Origin: CAZIUL01 sp964542475
GTDB lineage: Bacteria > Planctomycetota > B15-G4 > CAYZWU01
Assembly: GCA_964542475.1 (NCBI GenBank)
Contig: CAZIUL010000059.1
Span: 1-25,694, forward strand
Direction: 5' to 3'
Length of the DNA stretch: 25,694 nt
The notes below the pieces were generated by a model. It was not told the origin of the DNA. It made no database searches and worked only from the letters and a program-made list of their open reading frames with translations. This document shows positions 14,125-21,993 of the stretch, piece after piece. The position numbers were made by a program, and so were the translations under genes. Position 1 is the stretch's first letter. Every line of letters begins with the position of its first letter.

Positions 14125-14300
14125 CCCGCTTATTTCATACTCTTCGTCGCGAGGTGCCGTAAACTGTGATGTGGCAAGGCGCATGTCAGGAGACGACCGC
14201 AGGCCTGTTCTTACAGGTTGAGGATCGTCTCCTGGCATGAAACGAAGCCACAGCGTAGTTTACGGTGCCGCAGCAGGAGAGGATGAAATATGCGGGTTAG
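14121..14300 (+). repeat. Full-length dispersed palindromic element filling the rnc-mfd junction
   Basis: A 180-bp imperfect palindrome. The outer ends are TTAGCCCGCTTATTTCAT and ATGAAATATGCGGGTTAG; inner arms include CAGGAGACGA/TCGTCTCCTG (10 bp perfect), and the apex is CCTGT-TCTT-ACAGG. The two arms align at roughly 75% identity with one gap. Related copies are at 1-89 (inverted, half) and 1974-2040 (miniature). The left end contains the rnc stop TAG; the right end contains AGGAGAGG and the mfd ATG (14290). As RNA it would fold into a hairpin of about 85 paired positions holding the mfd Shine-Dalgarno and start in its descending arm. No coding capacity; non-autonomous mobile or REP-like origin is inferred. 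Confidence 0.9.
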
Positions 14301-17300
14301 TGAGTCAGACACGCTGTCGCGTGCACTGGACGATGTGGACCACGGCCGCACCGTGGAGCTGACAGGGCTATACGGATCCTCCGCAGCCATGGCCCTATCC
14401 GCGTGGATAAAGCGCACCGGCCGCTTCGTAACCGCTGTTGCCCCGGACGAGCGCAGGGCCGCCGGCATCAAGGAGGACCTGGAATTTTTCCTCGGCCGAA
14501 CGGTGCCGCTCTATCCGGCAGCCGAAACGCTGTCAGCCGATGACACCGATAGACGCGCCCTGCTTTCGGAGAGGCTGAACATCCTGTTGTCGTTCATTCC
14601 GGGTCCTTCGTTCCCGTGCATCGTAACACCTGTCTCCGGGCTCCTAGCTCCGGTTCCGTGCCGCGACGCGCTCGAAAGCTCGGTGCTGAGGCTCGAAAAA
14701 GGCGGTCTCATCGATCTCGAAGGCCTTACCCGGCGTCTCGTGGACGCAGGTTTCAGCATGACCCCGATGGTAACTGCGCCGTCCGAGTTCTCGGTCCGCG
14801 GAGACATCATCGACATTTACCCAATGGCTTTCGAGCAGCCTGTCAGAGTCGAGCTCTACGACATTCAGGTCGAATCGATCCGCCTGATCGACCTCGAAAC
14901 ACAGCGATCCGTGTCAGAGAAAACGGCGGTAACTGTTCCGCTCCCGGTAACAAGCATGATGGATGGGACCACCACGCTGAAGGATCATCTGCCGGAGCAC
15001 GGAACAAAGGCCGTGTTCGAACCGCTGGAGGTGGATGAGAAGCTTAGCTATTACACGCGTGAAACAGGCGCTCAAGCGGGAAGCCGCGCTGCAGAAGATT
15101 GGATCAGCAAGATTCCCGGTGTCCGCCTGTTCAGCATTGCAACAGGGAAAAAAGGTTCCTTCAACTGCGGCGCGCTGCCTGCCCTGGGTGTTGGAAGGGG
15201 GCTCAACGAGATCAAAACCTCGATAGACAGCCTTGTCGATCGCTCCGGCTCGGTAAGCATACTCTGCCAGACGGAGGCCGAGTCATCCAGGCTGGAAGAG
15301 GTAATGACAGAGGCCGGAATACCTCCAGGGGATAATGTCCGGATCATGCTTGGCCGCCTGACCGCAGGCTTCCAGCTGCCGGATTGGGGCCAATGCTACA
15401 TCAACCACTTCGAGCTCATGATGCGCATTCCTGTCCGCTGGGAACAAAAGACCAGGCGCATCCGCGCAAGGGCGGTCGAGTCGTTTTCTGAGCTCGACAA
15501 GAACGACCTTGTGGTTCACCTCGCTCACGGAATCGCACGTTACGAGGGAATCACACGGGTGGAACGCAAGGGGGGCAGGGAAGACTTCCTTAAGCTCGCC
15601 TTTAAGGGTGACACCCTCCTGTATGTTCCGGCCTCCAAGATGCACCTCGTTGAAAAATACGTCGGCGGCGAAGGTCAATCTCCCAAGCCGGACAAACTCG
15701 GGGGCACAGGATTCTCGAAAAGGAAGGAAAACGTGGAAAGCGCGCTTCAAGATCTGGCCGCGGACCTGCTCGACCTCCAGGCGGTCAGGGAAGAGAAGCT
15801 TGGCACGGCATTTGATCCCGACGACGAGCTCATCGCGCTTTTCGAGGCATCCTTTCCGTACCAGGACACGGATGACCAGGTAGAAGCATGCGCCGACATC
15901 AAAAGGGATATGGAAAAACCGAAACCGATGGACAGGCTTCTCTGCGGGGATGTGGGCTTCGGAAAAACAGAGCTTGCCCTGCGCGCCGCGTTCAAATCGG
16001 TGTGCTGCGGAAAACAGGCGGCCCTGCTCGTGCCCACAACGATCCTGGCCCAGCAGCACTATGAGACTTTCCAGTCGCGGCTCGCGGATTATCCTGTGAC
16101 GGTTGAGGTTCTGAGCCGATTCAAAAACCGCTCGCACCAGAAAAAAGTTATCGATGCGGCAAGGACAGGAAATGTGGACATCCTGATAGGCACGCACAGG
16201 CTTCTGTCAGGCGACGTAGGTTTCCACGATCTCGGTATTCTTGTAATAGACGAGGAGCAGCGCTTCGGAGTTGTGCACAAGGAGCGTCTCAAGCGAATCA
16301 AGAGAACGGTTGATGTCCTTACAATGACCGCAACACCGATTCCTCGCACGCTTCACATGGCGCTCACAGGATTGAAAGACATATCCAATCTCAAGACACC
16401 TCCCGAAGGCAGGACATCCATCAAGACAACCGTGGTGTACAAAAGCGACGAGCTGATCAGGAACGGGATTTTCGCCGAACTCGACAGGGGCGGCCAGGTG
16501 TTCTATCTGCACAACAGGGTAGGGACAATCGTTGCGCAAGCAGAAAAGATACAGAAACTCGTACCAGAGGCGCGTGTGGCCTGCCTGCACGGACAGATGA
16601 AGGAGCGCGACCTGGAAGAAGGAATGATCCGCTTCATCAAAAGAGAGATCGATGTGCTCGTTTGCACCACGATCATCGAGTCCGGCATTGATCTGCCCGG
16701 GGTCAACACGATCTTCATCGACCGGGCGGACAGGTACGGCCTTGCCGACCTCCACCAGCTGAGGGGAAGAGTGGGCCGCGGTCATGTTAGCGCAAACGCT
16801 TACCTTCTGGTCCCTGCCGCTCCTCTGAGCGATGTCGCCTTGAGGAGGCTGAAGGCGATCGAAGAGCTTTCCCAGCTCGGATCCGGTTTCAGGATAGCGC
16901 TCAAGGATCTCGAAATCCGTGGCGCCGGCAACATCCTGGGAGCTGAACAGCACGGACACATCGCTGCAGTGGGTTACGAGCTCTACTGCCGCCTTCTGCG
17001 CGAAACCGTGCGCAGAATGAAGGGGCTTGAGCCTGAAGACGACTTGAAGGAAACCGATCTCGACATACGGATGGAGGCATACATCCCTGAAAAGTACATT
17101 CCTGATGAGCGGATGAGGCTCGAACTTTTGAGAAAGCTTGGAAAACTCAGAAAGCCCGAAGATCTCGATGATCTGAAGGAGGAGCTGAAAGACCGTTTCG
17201 GACGCATCCCGGCTCAGGTTCTGAACCTTATCGATCTATGTCTCGTGCGGTTCTTGATGGGAAAGACAGGGATTAAAAAAATCGCGCAGGCTGCCGGGCA

Positions 17301-17490
17301 CACCCACCTTCAGATGCTTCTCTACGACGAAGCGCTCTGCGCACGGATCGGGCCCTTTGAAACCGCTGAGATGCGGTTCATCGAACCCGGGAAAGCACAT
17401 CTTCATCCGCCAAAAGCGTGCGCGGGGGATCCGGTTGAAACGTTGAAATTCCTGAAATCCGGGTTGCTGCGCGCCCGCAGGAGGATATAA
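14290..17490 (+). CDS. mfd: Transcription-repair coupling factor Mfd
   Basis: ATP-dependent translocase that removes RNA polymerase stalled at DNA damage and recruits UvrA. The 1066-residue product is slightly shorter than E. coli Mfd (about 1148). It has an N-terminal UvrB-like module (about 15-230, VELTGLYGSSAAMAL onward), an RNA-polymerase-interacting CarD-like domain (about 395-465, ELDKNDLVVHLAHGIARYEG), and a RecG-type helicase core with Walker A GDVGFGKT (553-560) and DEEQRFG (654-660). TMTATPIPRTL and RGRVGRG follow, and then the C-terminal TRCF domain (about 910-1010). All motor motifs are intact. ATG 14290 and its AGGAGAGG lie in the right arm of the palindromic element, and the N-terminus matches the family's usual beginning. 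The next ORF's Shine-Dalgarno is inside its last codons. Confidence 0.97.
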   Translation: MRVSESDTLSRALDDVDHGRTVELTGLYGSSAAMALSAWIKRTGRFVTAVAPDERRAAGIKEDLEFFLGRTVPLYPAAETLSADDTDRRALLSERLNILLSFIPGPSFPCIVTPVSGLLAPVPCRDALESSVLRLEKGGLIDLEGLTRRLVDAGFSMTPMVTAPSEFSVRGDIIDIYPMAFEQPVRVELYDIQVESIRLIDLETQRSVSEKTAVTVPLPVTSMMDGTTTLKDHLPEHGTKAVFEPLEVDEKLSYYTRETGAQAGSRAAEDWISKIPGVRLFSIATGKKGSFNCGALPALGVGRGLNEIKTSIDSLVDRSGSVSILCQTEAESSRLEEVMTEAGIPPGDNVRIMLGRLTAGFQLPDWGQCYINHFELMMRIPVRWEQKTRRIRARAVESFSELDKNDLVVHLAHGIARYEGITRVERKGGREDFLKLAFKGDTLLYVPASKMHLVEKYVGGEGQSPKPDKLGGTGFSKRKENVESALQDLAADLLDLQAVREEKLGTAFDPDDELIALFEASFPYQDTDDQVEACADIKRDMEKPKPMDRLLCGDVGFGKTELALRAAFKSVCCGKQAALLVPTTILAQQHYETFQSRLADYPVTVEVLSRFKNRSHQKKVIDAARTGNVDILIGTHRLLSGDVGFHDLGILVIDEEQRFGVVHKERLKRIKRTVDVLTMTATPIPRTLHMALTGLKDISNLKTPPEGRTSIKTTVVYKSDELIRNGIFAELDRGGQVFYLHNRVGTIVAQAEKIQKLVPEARVACLHGQMKERDLEEGMIRFIKREIDVLVCTTIIESGIDLPGVNTIFIDRADRYGLADLHQLRGRVGRGHVSANAYLLVPAAPLSDVALRRLKAIEELSQLGSGFRIALKDLEIRGAGNILGAEQHGHIAAVGYELYCRLLRETVRRMKGLEPEDDLKETDLDIRMEAYIPEKYIPDERMRLELLRKLGKLRKPEDLDDLKEELKDRFGRIPAQVLNLIDLCLVRFLMGKTGIKKIAQAAGHTHLQMLLYDEALCARIGPFETAEMRFIEPGKAHLHPPKACAGDPVETLKFLKSGLLRARRRI

Positions 17491-17491
17491 A

Positions 17492-17614
17492 ATGACAGGT
17501 CACAAACCGGCCACAAGAAAAGGCAACGGCTTCTTCAGCCGGCCGAGATCATTCATTCGCTGCGTAGCCACTGCTTGCATCGGGAGGTGGAGTTTTGAAA
17601 CGGAGAGGGATTGA
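17492..17614 (+). CDS. Possible 40-residue small protein between mfd and the SurA-like gene
   Basis: An excellent Shine-Dalgarno (AGGAGG, 17480-17485, in the last mfd codons) precedes ATG 17492. The ORF runs 40 codons (MTGHKPATRKGNGFFSRPRS, then a Cys-containing stretch) and ends at TGA 17612-17614, 20 bases inside the SurA-like gene in another frame. Such overlap suits translational coupling. I know no homologue. Since the SurA-like gene has its own Shine-Dalgarno and signal peptide, this is not simply its displaced N-terminus. Confidence 0.35.
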   Translation: MTGHKPATRKGNGFFSRPRSFIRCVATACIGRWSFETERD

Positions 17615-18827
17615 TTACAGCACCACCGGTTTCCTTGTACACGTTCTGCTGTTCATGCCTCTTCTGAGCCCCTGTCTCGCGGCCCAGATCCGGGAAACAA
17701 GCCATCCTGCCGCTGCAGAACCGGCAACTAGCTCGCGCCCTGCGGATGACACCGAAAACTCTCAAAAAACAGAAAACAGCACGCGCACAAGGGAAGCCAA
17801 GCCTCTTGCGAACCAGCCGGTGGCCATTGTCCTGGGAAGGGCGATCGCTTATTACGAAATCGACCGGATCGTCAAGAATGTCAGGGGAGGCGTTCCCAAG
17901 GCCGAGCTCCCGGAGCTTGATATCTGGGAAAAGTCTCTTGTGTATGATCTGAAGAACACCCTACAAGAGACAAGCGATCCTGCGCTCTTCAGGCTGGTGC
18001 TGCGCAATAAGGCTGAGTGGTACCTTCTGGTGGAAACCGCCAGGCGGTACATAAGCGAGCTGAGGGACAAAGACATTCTCAGGCAGCTGATAGAAAACGA
18101 TCCCGGAAAAAAAGAGGAGGAGTTCATCGAGTCGATCGATTACTACCGCGAATTCTTCCTGGTAATGCTTTTTCAGAACGCCAAAATGGGAATCGGCCAG
18201 ACAATCGACGGCATCACACCCACATACGCGGATTTCATCAGGGTCCCCCCAAAGGAGGTCAGGGCCAGCTACAAAAAACTCAAGGCGGCGTTCGAGCCGG
18301 CAGCGTCGAAAAGGATTGCCAAGTTCACCTTTCCCGGATCAAACTTCAAAAACAGCAATGTGCTCAAGCAGGCCCTTGAAGAGTGCCTGGGCGAGCTGCA
18401 ACAAGATGCGGGTCTGTCCGAAAAGGAGCTGGGTGATCTGTCAAAAAAACTGGACGGCTGCAGCTTCGACGTTCTGGATATTCCTGAGAAAGGAAACACC
18501 AACCAACCCCCGGTGATTGCGGAGTTCGCTCGCTCTGGCGCTGTTGGGGATGTAAGCAGCCCGATCACGCTGTCCGGCGGAGGAGCTGTCATCTTCGTCG
18601 TTTTGTACGTCATGGACCGCATCGAGGAGCGGATCCCGGAGTTCGCCGAGTGCCGGGACAACATCAGGCGCAGCCTGATCGCGAACAAGAGGGAGATAGT
18701 TCACCGGCTCCTGATCAAGGAGCTCATACAGACATCGGACTTCTCTCCTCCGGATCTGTTCGAGACAACACCTCGTACCAGGGGCTCTTCTTCAAGGCAG
18801 CCCGCGGATTCGAAAGAAGGAGGATAG
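17595..18827 (+). CDS. Exported SurA/PrsA-like protein with divergent parvulin-type domain
   Basis: Probable periplasmic chaperone for outer-membrane or exported proteins. The 410-residue product has a signal peptide (to about residue 30, ending SPCLAAQ), a low-complexity Ser/Thr/Pro/Glu linker (31-75), a SurA-N-like helical region (about 77-210) and a parvulin-like region (about 230-375). The last contains a readable SGAVGDVSSPI...GGAVIFVVLYVMDR, like the FxxGxxSxPI...g.hii.v strand-helix end of parvulins, followed by the usual helix (FAECRDNIRRSLIANKR). The proline-isomerase active site is not clear by eye, so activity may be lost. The start is TTG 17595, chosen for the GGGAGGTGG just upstream and the signal peptide. 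Placement after mfd fits a gene order known in several bacterial groups. Its stop region carries the next gene's Shine-Dalgarno. Confidence 0.75.
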   Translation: MKRRGIDYSTTGFLVHVLLFMPLLSPCLAAQIRETSHPAAAEPATSSRPADDTENSQKTENSTRTREAKPLANQPVAIVLGRAIAYYEIDRIVKNVRGGVPKAELPELDIWEKSLVYDLKNTLQETSDPALFRLVLRNKAEWYLLVETARRYISELRDKDILRQLIENDPGKKEEEFIESIDYYREFFLVMLFQNAKMGIGQTIDGITPTYADFIRVPPKEVRASYKKLKAAFEPAASKRIAKFTFPGSNFKNSNVLKQALEECLGELQQDAGLSEKELGDLSKKLDGCSFDVLDIPEKGNTNQPPVIAEFARSGAVGDVSSPITLSGGGAVIFVVLYVMDRIEERIPEFAECRDNIRRSLIANKREIVHRLLIKELIQTSDFSPPDLFETTPRTRGSSSRQPADSKEGG

Positions 18828-18830
18828 GCC

Positions 18831-20180
18831 TTGTCTGTCCCGAAAAAAGCGAAAAACTGCCTGGTTGTCCTGAACATCGCGGGCCTGTCGAAAAACCTCC
18901 TCTTTTCCGGAGGCTGCCCCAACATGGAGGCTTTCGCCAGGGCAAACATCACGCGCACCATAAAACCGCCTCTTCCAGCCCTCACTCTCCCTGTGCAAGC
19001 CACTTTCACAACCGGGTCGCTCCCCAGCGGGCACGGAATCGTTGGAAACGGATACTTCGACAGGGTTCTTCTCGAACACCGGTTCTGGGACGCTTCATCG
19101 AACATGCTCGACGAACCTCCGTTCTGGCGCACTCCTTCCTGGGAAGGCATCGATGTGGGTGCGCTTTTCTGGTGGAATTGCCTGGGTTCGAAGCTACACA
19201 CCTACATGAACGTATCTCCTATTCACACCTCCGATGGAAAAACCGTTTCTTCCTGTTACAGCGATCCGCCGGCGCTGTATCCGTCCCTGGAAAAGCTGTT
19301 CGGGCGCTTCCCGCTCCACCGTTTCTGGGGCCCTGGGATTTCCATCGAATCGAGCAAATGGATCCTCTCGGCAACCATGGAAACAGCTTCCAGGAGAAAA
19401 CCGCACATACTGCTGAGCTACCTTCCCCACATGGACTACTCGCAGCAGAGATCAGGACCCGGATCAGAGGAGTGCATCCGGCACCTTGCACAGCTCGACG
19501 ATCTGCTCGCTGATCCGCTGAAACGATCCATGGAAGGCGGAACAACGATCGCGATCATATCCGAGTACGGGATTTCGCCTGTGAACGGCGCTGTCAGCCT
19601 GAACCGGATCCTCAAGGAGAACGGTTTTTTCAAGGTCCGCACAACAAACGGGCGCGAGTATCCTGATCTTGCCTCAAGCGCGGCTTTTGCGATATGCGAC
19701 CACCAGGTCGCGCATGTCTACGTAATCGATCGTCCCGCCACAGCGGATGTCGCCGGCCTGCTATCAGAAACCAGAGGTGTGGACATCGTGCTCGATGCTC
19801 AAGGAAAATCCGGACATGGGGTCGACCATCCGAGATCAGGAGACCTTGTCGCGCTGTCGAGCAGCGACAAGTGGTTCGACTACTCCTGGTGGGATGATAT
19901 GAGACTTGCTCCGGAGTACGCGTTTACTGTAGATATTCACAGGAAAATAGGTTATGATCCATTGGAGCTTTTTTTCGTCGTGGAAACCGGATGCACCGGC
20001 TCGGATCCGACATTGATCAAAGGATCCCATGGCCTTGTTCCAAAGAATGAAAACCTGTATCCGGTTCTTGTCATCCCTAGTGATGACAAAGAGTTAAAAG
20101 ATGGTGACGATCCTGTATCACCGCTCGAAATAAAGAATATACTGCTGAAAACTCTTGAAGATATGGGCAGTGCAGGATAA
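18831..20180 (+). CDS. Alkaline-phosphatase-superfamily (type I phosphodiesterase/NPP, EboF-like) protein
   Basis: The 449-residue product aligns with the nucleotide-pyrophosphatase branch of the alkaline phosphatase superfamily. It has a nucleophile-region block LTLPVQATFTTGSLPSGHGI (51-70, candidate T52), then GNGYFDR, ALFWWN, YLPHMDYSQQRSGP, SEYGI and AFAICDHQVAHVYV. These blocks resemble the EboF-like subgroup found in some ebo clusters, as I recall it. Canonical metal ligands are altered: the Asp of IDGL reads Ala (A17), the His after the D-x3-H aspartate (D202) reads Gln (Q206), and the Asp-His pair reads Glu-Tyr (E245-Y246). No signal peptide. TTG 18831 is the start, with AGGAGG 7 bases upstream inside the last codons of the preceding gene, so translation is coupled. 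No other Ebo genes are in the window; the substrate is unknown. Confidence 0.82.
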   Translation: MSVPKKAKNCLVVLNIAGLSKNLLFSGGCPNMEAFARANITRTIKPPLPALTLPVQATFTTGSLPSGHGIVGNGYFDRVLLEHRFWDASSNMLDEPPFWRTPSWEGIDVGALFWWNCLGSKLHTYMNVSPIHTSDGKTVSSCYSDPPALYPSLEKLFGRFPLHRFWGPGISIESSKWILSATMETASRRKPHILLSYLPHMDYSQQRSGPGSEECIRHLAQLDDLLADPLKRSMEGGTTIAIISEYGISPVNGAVSLNRILKENGFFKVRTTNGREYPDLASSAAFAICDHQVAHVYVIDRPATADVAGLLSETRGVDIVLDAQGKSGHGVDHPRSGDLVALSSSDKWFDYSWWDDMRLAPEYAFTVDIHRKIGYDPLELFFVVETGCTGSDPTLIKGSHGLVPKNENLYPVLVIPSDDKELKDGDDPVSPLEIKNILLKTLEDMGSAG

Positions 20181-20193
20181 AATCTTGTTTTTC

Positions 20194-20282
20194 ATCGAAC
20201 CTTCATAATTCATAACCGTTTAGCCGAAATGTTCCGGCAATCGACATTCAGTCTTGATCGAACATTTCAATAACACATAACT
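20194..20282 (+). promoter_or_regulatory. Direct and inverted repeats upstream of the toroid gene
   Basis: GAAATGTTC (20226-20234) and GAACATTTC (20260-20268) are a perfect 9-bp inverted repeat. In addition, 20194-20217 and 20257-20282 (both starting ATCGAAC and ending CATAAC) look like an imperfect direct repeat. They sit between the phosphatase-like gene and the start at 20298 and may be operator sites or a leader hairpin. AGGAGA precedes the ATG by 6-7 bases. Confidence 0.35.
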
Positions 20283-20297
20283 ATCAGGAGATTTTCA

Positions 20298-21860
20298 ATG
20301 ACTGAACCTGAAAGCGGCGGGAAACAGGTGATGGTCGGACCCCAGCTCGATCTTCACGAGGAGACTTTCCAGGATCTGATGCGCGAGTGGTTAAAAAGCG
20401 CTCCCTGGTTCGGGGTTTCCCTTCTGATCCATGTGATAGTCGGTCTCATCATCGCAAACATCGACTGGCAGACACTCAGCTCGGACAAGAACAAGATCAT
20501 CCAGGCCCAGTATGACAACGAGGAGATGGAGCCTCTCCCGGAAGAAGAGATCGAGGAAGAGGAGAAGGAAATAGAAGAGATCGAGGAGATAATCGAAGAT
20601 CCGGAGGTAACTGACGAGATCTTCGAGGAGGAGATATTCGAAGACGACAGGCCGATATCGCCTTTCGAGGGGACGAACGTGAACGATATCATCGGGGTTG
20701 GCGGCGGCGCAGGCGGCGGGTTCGGCGGCAAGTACCGCAAGCGCGCTGGAAAACGCGGCGGCCGCGCAACCCAGAAGGCGGTCGAATGGGGTCTTCAATG
20801 GCTGAAGAACCACCAGGATCCTGAAGGGTTCTGGGATTGCGACAACTTCCAGATGCAGGACGACCCGAAGTTTCCCCTCTGCACCGGAAGGGGCCACCCA
20901 TTGAACGACCCGGGCGTGACGGGCCTTGCGCTGCTGGCCTTCCTGGGCGCCGGGCACACTCCGACCAGCGGCGGGCCGTACGGCAAGGTGGTCAAGGACG
21001 GCGTCAGGTACCTTACCGACATTCAGGACCCTGAAGACGGGTGTCTTTCACCCAAGGAAAGCACTCACTACATGTACAACCATGCCCTCGCATGCCTTGC
21101 CCTGACAGAGGCGTACGGGCTCTCACGATGGGCGCCTCTGAAAAAACACGCGAGAAAGGCCGTCCAGTTCGTGCACGAAACGAAGAATCCGGGCAAGGCG
21201 TGGCGCTACAACCTCGGGGACGAGATCGATCCTGCCCAGCAAAACGATGTTTCCGTGTCCGGATGGATGATCATGTGCATCGCTTCGGCAAAAGATTTCG
21301 GGCTTCCCTACGACAAGACCGACATCTCTGACGGGCTCATGTACATAGATGAGATGACCGACACGGCCACCGGCAGGACCGGTTACAAGGAGAGAGGTTC
21401 CTTTTCTTCGAGGGAACAGGGCGATGAGCTGCTCTGGCCGTGCGAAAAGGTCGAGCCCATGACAGCGGCAGGCATGTTCTGCCGCGTTCTGTGCGCGAGC
21501 ATCCTGAGCGACGGCGAGCTCGACGACCACGGCGAGAAGATGCTTGAGCTCGGGGCAAAGATCTTGAGGGACAAGCTGCCCAAGTGGAACAAGGAAGAGG
21601 GCACGATCGACTACTACTACTGGTACTACGGCTCGTACGCCATGTTCCAGCTGTCGGGCAAGGACTGGAGCCTTTGGAAGGATGCCATGGTGAAGGCGGT
21701 GGTCGAGAACCAGGTCAGCGAGGAGGGCAACGAGCAGGGTTCATGGGATCCGCGTTTGGACCCCTGGGGTGACAACGGCGGACGCGTATATTCGACAGCC
21801 CTTTGCACCCTGTGCCTCGAAGTGTTCTACCGCTACGACAGCATCCTCGGCGCGCGGTAA
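20298..21860 (+). CDS. Membrane-anchored prenyltransferase/squalene-oxidase-repeat (alpha-toroid) protein with TonB-like N-terminus
   Basis: The 520-residue product begins with a short cytoplasmic head, one membrane helix (about 37-56, WFGVSLLIHVIVGLIIANI), then an extremely acidic Glu/Ile-rich stretch (about 75-120) and a Gly-rich linker (GVGGGAGGGFGGK). This resembles the anchor and periplasmic spacer of TonB-type proteins. Residues about 150-515 form squalene-cyclase/prenyltransferase-type repeats: AVEWGLQWLKNHQDPEGFWDC, VTGLALLAFLGAGHT, HALACLALTEAYG, NDVSVSGWMIMCIASAK, and the end GGRVYSTALCTLCLEVFYRY. The DxDD acid motif of true squalene-hopene cyclases is not seen, so cyclase activity is unlikely. 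Such proteins are common and uncharacterised in planctomycete-like genomes. A strong terminator follows. Confidence 0.87.
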   Translation: MTEPESGGKQVMVGPQLDLHEETFQDLMREWLKSAPWFGVSLLIHVIVGLIIANIDWQTLSSDKNKIIQAQYDNEEMEPLPEEEIEEEEKEIEEIEEIIEDPEVTDEIFEEEIFEDDRPISPFEGTNVNDIIGVGGGAGGGFGGKYRKRAGKRGGRATQKAVEWGLQWLKNHQDPEGFWDCDNFQMQDDPKFPLCTGRGHPLNDPGVTGLALLAFLGAGHTPTSGGPYGKVVKDGVRYLTDIQDPEDGCLSPKESTHYMYNHALACLALTEAYGLSRWAPLKKHARKAVQFVHETKNPGKAWRYNLGDEIDPAQQNDVSVSGWMIMCIASAKDFGLPYDKTDISDGLMYIDEMTDTATGRTGYKERGSFSSREQGDELLWPCEKVEPMTAAGMFCRVLCASILSDGELDDHGEKMLELGAKILRDKLPKWNKEEGTIDYYYWYYGSYAMFQLSGKDWSLWKDAMVKAVVENQVSEEGNEQGSWDPRLDPWGDNGGRVYSTALCTLCLEVFYRYDSILGAR

Positions 21861-21878
21861 CACAACGACAACCCGGAC

Positions 21879-21919
21879 AAAAAAAACGGGAACGGCTCTG
21901 TGAGCTGTTCCCGTTTTTT
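21879..21919. terminator. Bidirectional intrinsic terminator
   Basis: An A-run (21879-21886), a 12-bp stem CGGGAACGGCTC/GAGCTGTTCCCG with one G-T wobble around loop TGT (21887-21913), then TTTTTT (21914-21919). It ends the toroid gene on the plus strand and, through the A-run, rpsT on the minus strand. Confidence 0.92.
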
Positions 21920-21993
21920 ATCGGTTATCTGCTCTGCTTCAAAGTTATTGAATTGCAAGGGCCTGAAGGGCGGAAACCCATTCGCTCTCGTCT

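Noticed and set aside
17492..17620. Frameshift joining the 40-codon ORF to the SurA-like gene
   Set aside because: The SurA-like gene has its own Shine-Dalgarno and a complete signal peptide from TTG 17595, so no repair is needed.
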